NCBI RefSeq assembly: GCF_000264995.1
Contig: NW_006767449.1
Coordinates: forward strand, 370,301 to 434,300
Source: Punctularia strigosozonata HHB-11173 SS5
Lineage: Eukaryota; Basidiomycota; Agaricomycetes; Corticiales; Punctulariaceae
Length of the DNA: 64,000 nt
Direction: 5' to 3'
Part shown: piece by piece, positions 56,134-64,000 of the stretch
Layout of the letters: every line of letters starts with the position of its first letter
Position numbering within the stretch: position 1 is the first letter of the stretch
Notes under the pieces: generated by a model
What the model saw: the letters and a program-made list of their open reading frames with translations, nothing else
Database searches by the model: none
What the model was told of the DNA's origin: nothing
Made by a program: the position numbers and the translations under genes

Positions 56134-58305
56134 TTAGCACTCCTCCCACATCTTCACGTAGTCGACCACCAACGCGCGATCCTTGACGTTGCTGCCCTGT
56201 GGCCATGTCTTGTACCACTCGCTCTGGGATGATGCGAAGTCGCGCATTGCGTTGTTGGAGCCGTCCAACCAAGGCTTGTCGCCGACGTTATCGGGGAACC
56301 AGCCGTTGGTGCCGCCGACAGCGACGTCCATGATCAAGTAGAATTCTGCCATGTAAGTTAGCGACGATGATTGAATGCTACACCCCGCGAGCGTACGTAC
56401 GTTGATCGAAAGGCGCGGCATTGGGCACGGTGACGCCGTTGACCCAAGGATTCTCAAGCACAATCTGTTGCGTGCCGTTCGTGATGGTCGAAGGGAACTT
56501 GCCACGCTTGAAGAACGGCTCATTGAAGCGCAAGTCCAGCATGTGGTGAAGACGCGTGTCGACGTAGATGCGGCTGTCAAGATTGACAGATGCGGAAATC
56601 AGCAAACGTTCGCGGATGCCGCATGTTATTACTCACATGAAGTCCTCCGTCCACTCGAGCACGTACGTGTGGAATCCGTCGTCGTACGACTTGCGGCGCT
56701 CAGTCCAGAAGCCAGAGGTGCGCCACATGCCGTTGATCCACGTCGTCGGCCCCCAGTTTAGTGACCCGCGAACATAGTTGTTACCCTGGTTCTTGTACTT
56801 GGGCCCGTTGCCGCGCGATTCCATGAGGTCAATCTCGCCGGACATCGGCCACGGCCCGTACGTGTTGTCTTTCGGCAGCATCCAGATGGCGGGCCAGAGC
56901 CAGTCGCCCTTCGGGTTCTTCGCGCGCACTTCGACGCGTCCGAAGCGAATGGAACGCGTCTTCTGGGTGGTGATGCGCGCAGACATGACCGGGTTGATTA
57001 CCGTGCCCGCAGTGTGGTTAGATACCGCACCACAAGCGGTCTGGTTGACGTTCGTGCAGCCGGTGAGGTTGTAGGTGTAGCCGTCGAAAATCGCGCTCGT
57101 GCCGATGACGTCGGACGTCAGGGTGGGCATGAGGTAAAGCAGGCCATCCTCAACGAAGGAGTTGTTGGGCGATGCGGTCGCCATCTCAAACTCGCCATTA
57201 CTGGAAATGATCGCGTCAGCTTGCTGTATTCGGTCAACGAGGACAGAAGAGACGCTAACCCAAAACCGCCAAGATCAACCTCGTGCGTCCAAACGTTTTC
57301 GGTGTCGAACGTGTCAAAGTTGTCGTCGAGAACGAGGCAGAGCGGCTTGGTGATGCGTGGCACCTGCTTCCAACCAAAATAGCACCGCACGACCGAGCCG
57401 GCAACTCCGAGAAGCATCACAGCGTACGTAATCCTATAATCAGATAACAAATCAATAAAAACGCCCATCAGTGCCTTTGCCTCAGTCGCCGGCGAGGAGA
57501 AGCCGCCGAGCGGCACGCACCAGTACGCAGCACGCTTGAGCTTGTCTTTCTCCTCCGTCCAGGGCTTCTCGATCGGACCAGTAAGCATGGTGGACTTGAG
57601 GCGCTTGGAGGGTGCCGGCACGTTGGGTGCGATCTTGGCGCCGTCGATGGTGCTCGAATCGGCTGCCGAAGCGTTGTAGCTCGCGCTGGTGTACAGCGTC
57701 ATCGGGCGAGGCGGAGGGGCGGCGAAGGCCTGGCGAGGACCGGTCGTGAAACGGCGATGAACGTCCGGCCGGTCAGTTTCCTACACAATACCAAGCCCAT
57801 CAGCGATCGAAAAAAAATTATTGCAGCCGATTTGACGACTAACCTCGATGCCTCCAGCAGAGGAAGTGGTACCGGGCCTGCTGGCCAAGGTGCTCAAACC
57901 GCTCGTGACGGACCTGTCGCGCGCATGGCCAGGGAGATCTACCGCGGAGCCGCGCAGAGACACAATCCCACTCGAGCGGGAGGTGATGTCTGGGGCGGGG
58001 TAGAGGTAGCTCGCGCCCTCGCGCTGGGCACCGAAGACGAACCCGACCGAGCTTGAGGACTGCACGCGGGGTACCGCGCCGGGCGTCTGGGGAGGCGACG
58101 CGGCATCCTCGGAGTAGGGCGTAGCAGTCCCAGAGATAGGTGCGCGGAGGTCACGAACACTTCCGTTCGGCGTCTGGAAGGGGTCGATGGGGTCGTGCGC
58201 GTCGTCGGAGCGGGGGACGCTGAAGAACAGCGGGCGCGGCGGGACAAGCGGTTCGGCGCGCTTGGCACCGACCGTCGGCTTCTGACTGGCGTCGGGTGCA
58301 GACAT
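56134..58305 (-). CDS. Membrane-anchored GH16 glycoside hydrolase
   Basis: Six exons (57844-58305, 57521-57780, 57260-57433, 56637-57200, 56401-56573, 56134-56345) encode 614 aa. A long Ser/Pro-rich cytosolic N-terminus precedes one membrane span (about 238-256, WITYAVMLLGVAGSVVRCYF, formed across splice 2), then a lumenal GH16 domain. The catalytic motif GEIDLMESRGN is near residues 417-427, and FYLIMDVAVGGTNGWFPD marks the C-terminal side. The type II topology recalls the KRE6/SKN1 family used in beta-glucan assembly, though the domain is nearer to general fungal GH16 enzymes. The substrate is inferred to be a beta-1,3 or beta-1,6 glucan. Confidence 0.88.
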
Positions 58306-61300
58306 GGCGTTGAGCGTCGTCGATCAGGGAGCGGTGGTGGTAAGGACTGAAGTAACCGAGGACGAGGAGGGGAAAAGGAGGTGCACCAGCGACTCTGCAC
58401 GAGGCGGCTGAGGGATTGCATCTTTCCGGGCTGTGACTTTTTGTAGACGGCGCACCTGCATTGGTGGGTGGGCATCTATCGCAGCTTTCGAACCGCGATG
58501 GCTGCTGGGAACGGCACACGTCGCGGCTTCGGCGGTGCAAATGAATGCCATCGAGGCTCCTCGCGTAGATCCAGGGGCGAGAACGTCCGTGGTGGAACTC
58601 CTCACTTTCCACGCGTACGCCGGAAACGTCAGGTTGATGAGCGGCCGAGCTGAACCGGTTCGTGGATATCGATGGACGCCAGGGGTGACATCGGCTTTTG
58701 ACATAGGTATTTTCCAGAGATCCGCGTGGCGCACAATTTCGGATGGGAACGCGTCCGAAGCATGGCCGTGGGACGGCCCAGGACTGCCTCAGGCAACCTT
58801 GCGAGATAACCGGCTACCAGAGATGCGCGAGTCGCCGTCTCAGGTATATCGTAAGTGACTTCGCTCGTTCGCAGAGTAGGGCATCGACTCGGTACGACGC
58901 TAGGGTTGCCGGAGAGGACGTGGCGGACAAGGTGACGACAGCAGACCACGTCGTCCGGAAGTAAACGAGCCCTCCCGTAATTGGCACCTTTTCACCCGAT
59001 CAATCTCCAAGTGGCGGATCTGAACCGAAAGGAGCGGAGTGTGAAAAATATTCAAATCACCAGTCATAATTGCCGGCGTTAAGCCGGGCGTTTCGACCAC
59101 GCATCATCCTTCCGCTGCATGTCGCCCCGATAGCGATACGATGCAAAGATACGACGCACGGAGCGCAAGGCACTGTGCGGATATGAGATGCTAGGGCTTG
59201 TCTGTCGAACTGGGTTCGGTGACAGAGCATTTCCGAACCCGCCTCGAGGATCGCGGTCAGCGTCGGACAGCCGTAGATGGTTCTGAAGGTTTGACGTCGA
59301 TGCAACGTTCAGCGCTCAGCCCTCCGCAACGAACACTGTCGTCGGTGAGCTCGGACAGCCTACTTAGGCAGTGGAGCAGCAACCAATTCTAGGCTTCGCG
59401 CGCAGTGCCAGCATCGCCCTGTTGTTGGTAGTATGTAGACGCGCGACCACAGCCGCAAACTCGTTTCACCGATGTATTGCGCTGACAGGTCGGGAGCGCG
59501 TTAGCGTAATCTATCACGGCGCGAGCATATGTCTCTCACCGTGGGCTGGGGACACACGAAGTTCACGCGCCGTGCACTCCCGCGAGCCGGGGAGTTCTTC
59601 ATTATGCTGGCCCGGAAAGTACCGGACAAGAAGGTCGCAAGTGGGTGCCTTGACGAGGTCGGTTCTTTATTTCGCCGGTGGCATGTCCGCTCTTTCCGTA
59701 CGCGTATGCGGATGTGGTTGCCTTTGTTGCCAAACGAACCTGCATGGTGGCTCAACTGTATACGAGTATGAACAATCAGCATGGGCTGCGGACAGAATTA
59801 TACTCAGAGACGGAATACCTTATGGATACCCGTCCTCTCTATCAAGAACAAACCATATCAGAACGCGAACCAGAGTGGAATGGGATTGAGAGCGCGGCCT
59901 TACACAGGACATAGGAAGATCGAATGCACCGAGCTGTGGGCATAGCTAAAGGCCATTTTAGCGCCGAGATGTTCCGCCTTGGAAGGTGCAGAGAAACAAT
60001 TTAAACATGGAAGTCCGAGCGTTGTGCGTATTTATATGTCAATGCGTGCTTCGAGCGAGTCGCTGTTTCTTCGGTGTCATCGCTGATTCGCAGTATCTCG
60101 CGCATAAAGCAGTACGAGAACTGGAATGAGGAACAAGCAAGAAGGAATAGAGAATGTTGTAGGCAAGGATGGAACGATATCCAAAGATGATAGTGGTCAA
60201 TTACGATAGGTGCCCGGGAGCAATGGATATAGATTACGAGATCGGAAAGATCTGCGCACACGGTAGTGTGAAAGCGTCGAGAGGAAGGAGGTGCTGAAGG
60301 GGAACAAATGGTCGGTGTTGTCGGCGTTGGGCAACGTTCGTGCCGGCATGCATGACGACGACGGCGCGATTGGCATGCGTATCTATCTAGCTTCGGCGGT
60401 GCAGACGGCGAATATGCGCGTCCATGTCAGCCTGTTTGTCTTTTTAGTGCTACATTGCGGAAGCTTGTGTCGTAAGTTCTCGTACATGGATGAGACGACG
60501 TCATGTTCATTCGCGCTGCTTTGGGCTCAAGCTGCGGCTTGCCAATGGACATATCGAAATTGATGCGCACTTCCTCCAATCTGCACCGGAGGCGTAAAAG
60601 TATGCATGGTCGCGAGATAGCTCCCGAGAGAAACGAGGAATGAAGGCGTCGCGTTCGTCGTGGTCGTGTTCGAGAATAGCTTGAGATCGAGGCATGCAGT
60701 CAATGCATTCTTAGTCGTCACCCTCAAACACTAGTTCAAAAAGTGCATCGCGAGTTCGAGTGCCTCGATTTCGAAGAGGCGGGAGACAAGATTTCCCAAC
60801 ATTGCAAAAACAGTACGGGTATTCGTCGAGGATGTGCGCGACGGAGGCTCCGGAGACTTGCGTGATGCCAACCCGCTGTGGCTGTGCTTAGATTTGTTGC
60901 GCGCACCTGCCGTTTATGGTAACTATAGGCTCGGCTTCGGCCAGCTCAGCTCTTGTCTCTCTGTTCAAGTTCCCGTGCCTCGACATCACATCCACATCTC
61001 TGTGTTGCTCTTCTCTCCGTTTGCCGGATGATGAATGCGTGAGTATGTCGACGCGCATGCCAACACCAACGCCTTGGGCGAACTGGTCATCGTACGACGC
61101 AACCCATGACGTACGCCGGGTTATTCGAACGTCGGTGGACACGCCGCGCGTGTTCATCGTGGCCTTAGAGTGCCGCACAATCCAGCAGACGGGGAATCGG
61201 GGTCGGAAGCTTGCCTTCGCCGGATATTGGACCACTCCAACCTGCAAAACGCCAATGGAGCGGAGTTCGTTCGTGCTCCGGGATCGGACCGTCGGACGAG

Positions 61301-62435
61301 GCGGGGCCCTGACTGCTGACGGAACCTACGCATCACGTCCGCGCGCGAAAATGTTCAACACGATTGGGCGGAGATTGATCAGAGACAAAGAACAACAGCA
61401 GCAAGCTATGCCGGACGCATAGGGCGGCGGTACGCGCGCCGACGGTGAGAGAGGCCCACCACATACGTCGATCTCTTGGATCTCTGATCTTGAGTAGATC
61501 AGACACGCGCGGGAGTGAAGAGTCGTTCCCGCAACTGTTCCGAGGGAACCGCGATTCCATTTGGAGGCGAGGCGTTACTCGGAGGGACGTCTAGGAACAG
61601 ACAAGGCTCACTGTCCATTAGACGTTTCATTTGAGAGGCAAGCGTGCCTAGACGTCGGTGTTCTTACAGTTCCTGTTCAGCGACTGAACAGGCGCAGCGA
61701 GACTTGTTCTCAGGTGTGCGTCGCTACAGCTATTCTCATCTGTCAATGCCCTTGTTGATGCTCCAGACGCTAGGTCCCGTCTTGTTGCACCCCCGCCTCG
61801 GTCCAACGATGGATGCCGAAATTACCTCCGGATCCGCTCAGTTCTACTTCCAGATTATCCCCGACGTCCACATGGAGCCCATAGATTCGACGCGCAATCA
61901 ACCGTACTCGTTCGAATCGGAAGGCCATTATTTTCGCACCTGGAGCTTTGTCCAGGCCATCCCGAGCCACTACATCCGCATATCTCCGACCTTCCGATTG
62001 GGGGCGGTGGCCGAAACTTTCTGACGGAAACACAGATTGACATGCAGAGCCTGGTCAAATTCCAGGTGGGCGGGACCTGCGATTGGCAGGGTGGGCAGCT
62101 GTCAGCTCGCCAGGTCGAGCGATAACGCGCACCAATTTTCCCACGGACCGACCCGTTTCGCAGTGCCTTCCCAGCTCCGATCTCGGGAAACGCGCGCAGC
62201 TGGCGTTTCCCCTGTGCATCTGCCGTGTCGCTTTTCGACGCCCGGACGCGCTGATCCACGCCGCTTGTATAAAACGATCGGGCCATGTTGCGAAAGTCCC
62301 TCATCTCTGGCGAGCCCTCCGGTTTGCAGAGTGACCTCCTCCCTTCCTCCCCTTCCGGTCCTTCTTCGGTCGTCGTCGCCGTCCGTCACATAGTCCACCA
62401 CAATCATTATCTGCTAGCCTTCCCTTGCAGCCGCC
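58306..62435. other. Four-kilobase stretch without a recognised gene
   Basis: Many short overlapping frames occur. One from 61809 (inside 61644-62024, plus strand) reads MDAEITSGSAQFYFQIIPDV but has no known family. The right end is the promoter and pyrimidine-rich leader of the GT2 gene. Confidence 0.45.
62268..62274 (+). promoter_or_regulatory. TATA box of GT2 paralogue B
   Basis: TATAAAA lies 162 bp upstream of the ATG and is followed by a CT-rich leader (about 62336-62390), a usual arrangement in strong fungal promoters. Confidence 0.5.
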
Positions 62436-64000
62436 ATGGACTACGACGCATATGACGCACTCCTCCACCATGTCTTCAAGCGCACTCAAGGTGACGCTTG
62501 GTAAATGGTTCCATCTTGCGTCGACTGTATGTGTGCTGATGTACACTCGCATAGGTTCAAGCCCTCGGAGGAGAATGTCTCTGCCGGGGTATGCCTTCGT
62601 GTCGAGACTGGACACTTCCGCGTCTTCCCGTACGAGGTAAGTCATGTCATACTACCACCGCAACACGTGGCCAAACCCGTATCAGAACCCCTACCTCGGC
62701 CCCTTCGAAGAAGCCGTCCGAACTCTAAACCCTGCCGTCGCCGTGAAGATTCGTTCCGCCGCAGTCCATGCAGCGCTCGGCTCTGTGTACGTACTCCGAC
62801 TCCCATGGAGTTCTCTCAGCTCACTAACACCGCTCCTCGTGTAGCCCGCCCACCGCGCCGGCGATCTACGTCGACTCCGAGACGCGTATCCAGATCGTCG
62901 AGACGATGACGCACCTCCCGCATGCCGACAAGGAGCAGTGCGGCGCCTTCGTCCGAGATGAGCGTGTCCTCGTCGTATGGTCCGACAACCTCGACAACAT
63001 CATCGGCCTCTGCCAGGAGTTCGACCGCAAGCTCATCCAGCTCGTATGGAAGATCCGCCCCGCGCTCCCCACTCTGTCGTACTCGGGCAGCGCCGGTCCT
63101 GCGTCCACAGCAGGCTCGGAAGCAAACCTGAACGAGAAGTCCGCGTTCGACGACGCGGAGGAGAAGAGGGAGGCACTCGAGGCGCAGGTGGAGACCATCC
63201 TCAAGAACCGGGAGAAGGCCGGCAAGAAGAAGGGACGTTGGCCGTGGTCGAGGTCCGTCGATCGCGAGGACATCGCGGAGAAGGGTGGCAAGGAGCCGAG
63301 ACCGCAAAGGTGATTCATTCTCCTTTGGTCTCTCCTAAGGTCAGGAAGCTCATCCAATTCAACGCAGGTTGTATGCACCGTTCTCAGGCGGTCTCGCTGT
63401 CGCGCTCTCCACACGTGAGTATAGGCCCGCTACATTGGAAGTCCATCTACTGACGTTTCTTTGCAGTTTTCGTCGCTCAAGGTGTCAACATGCTCATCAC
63501 CGAGCATGTTCTGGATGGGACCTGGCAGCGCTTCGCACTCCTCGTCACGACGCCTTTCCTGTTCTGCATATCACTCGTGAGTGCTTTCCTCTCTTTCCAC
63601 GCCGCCTTCTTCCATCCTACTTCATATACGTGTCTTCGCGCGGATCGCTGATGGGGGACTTCTCGTTCCTGATTACCAGTTCTTCTGTCTGCAACTCCTC
63701 GGGAACGTCGCTTTCTGTATCGGGCCCGTCGCACAGTTCCACGAAAACTCCAAATATTACTCGGCACAGAAGCCGCTGGAGAACAAGGTTGTGGATGCCG
63801 CACTGCCGCACATTACTATCGAGATGCCCGTGTACAAGGAATCGCTGGAGCAGACCATGTAAGGGAGAACCATGTGTACCCCTTAATACTGCCGCTGACC
63901 ATAAGGCTATTTATAGCGCGCCCTCGGTTTATTCTCTCAAGAAAGCGATGCAGACCTATGCCCGGCAGGGTGGGACCTCCGCCATTTTTGTGCACGACGA
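62436..64000 (+). CDS. Membrane GT2 glycosyltransferase (paralogue B), cut by the window edge
   Basis: Visible exons are 62436-62500, 62555-62636, 62686-62786, 62845-63309, 63368-63414, 63467-63576, 63680-63858 and 63917 onward. The product starts MDYDAYDALLHHVFKRTQGD, contains KEQCGAFVRDERVLVVWSD and reaches the GT2 start PHITIEMPVYKESLEQTI and YARQGGTSAIFVHDD at the edge. It is collinear with paralogue A (38170-41351) but differs in intron layout: the TQGDAW exon is fused to exon 1, an intron follows PYE, and another splits ISL from FFCLQ. The catalytic motifs lie outside the window, so activity cannot be judged. Confidence 0.88.

Noticed and set aside
61644-62024. 126-codon frame upstream of GT2 paralogue B
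   Set aside because: The middle reads smoothly but has no family or splice support, and it overlaps several other frames.

Overview
The window looks like nuclear DNA of an agaricomycete fungus, probably a polypore (Polyporales). The genes carry many short GT-AG introns of about 45-90 nt. One gene encodes an aspartic protease very like polyporopepsin. F-box-like genes, Tc1 and Copia elements and a DUF6532-like fragment also fit. All gene models were spliced by eye from family motifs and reading-frame continuity, so exon borders are predictions.

Layout. 0-3.7 kb: the end of an unidentified open frame, a possible LTR-like segment, then no recognisable gene. 3.7-10.4 kb: an M20 amidohydrolase, an F-box gene, a shrunken tandem copy of the block made of the M20 last exon plus the F-box gene, and a second F-box-like gene. 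11-17.8 kb: 2-Cys peroxiredoxin, secreted A1 aspartic protease and an OMA1-type mitochondrial M48 protease. 18.2-25.2 kb: a ribosome and RNA cluster of a NUG1/GNL3 GTPase, TRM112 and RRP45, the last two head to head. 25.8 kb: an intron-containing tRNA-Glu(CUC).

26.1-33.9 kb is a transposon nest. A Tc1-type (DD34E) transposase gene is cut into three pieces, one of them inverted, by a palindromic GC-rich array and a TATAGC-rich element with inverted ends. A fragment of a host PUF/RRM gene is trapped inside. Beside it lies a 2.7 kb element with inverted repeats of about 420-480 bp and no recognised transposase.

34.2-41.4 kb: prefoldin subunit 5 and a DENND11-like protein (head to head), then a membrane GT2 glycosyltransferase. 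41.4-46.4 kb: no recognised gene, then a small TA-flanked element whose right part is repeated three times. 46.9-47.7 kb: a small five-exon membrane protein of unknown function. 49.2-54.6 kb: a Copia retrotransposon that looks whole and very young. 56.1-58.3 kb: a membrane-anchored GH16 enzyme. The right edge cuts through a second GT2 gene, a paralogue of the first. The two GT2 genes and the GH16 gene suggest a loose neighbourhood for cell-wall polysaccharide work.
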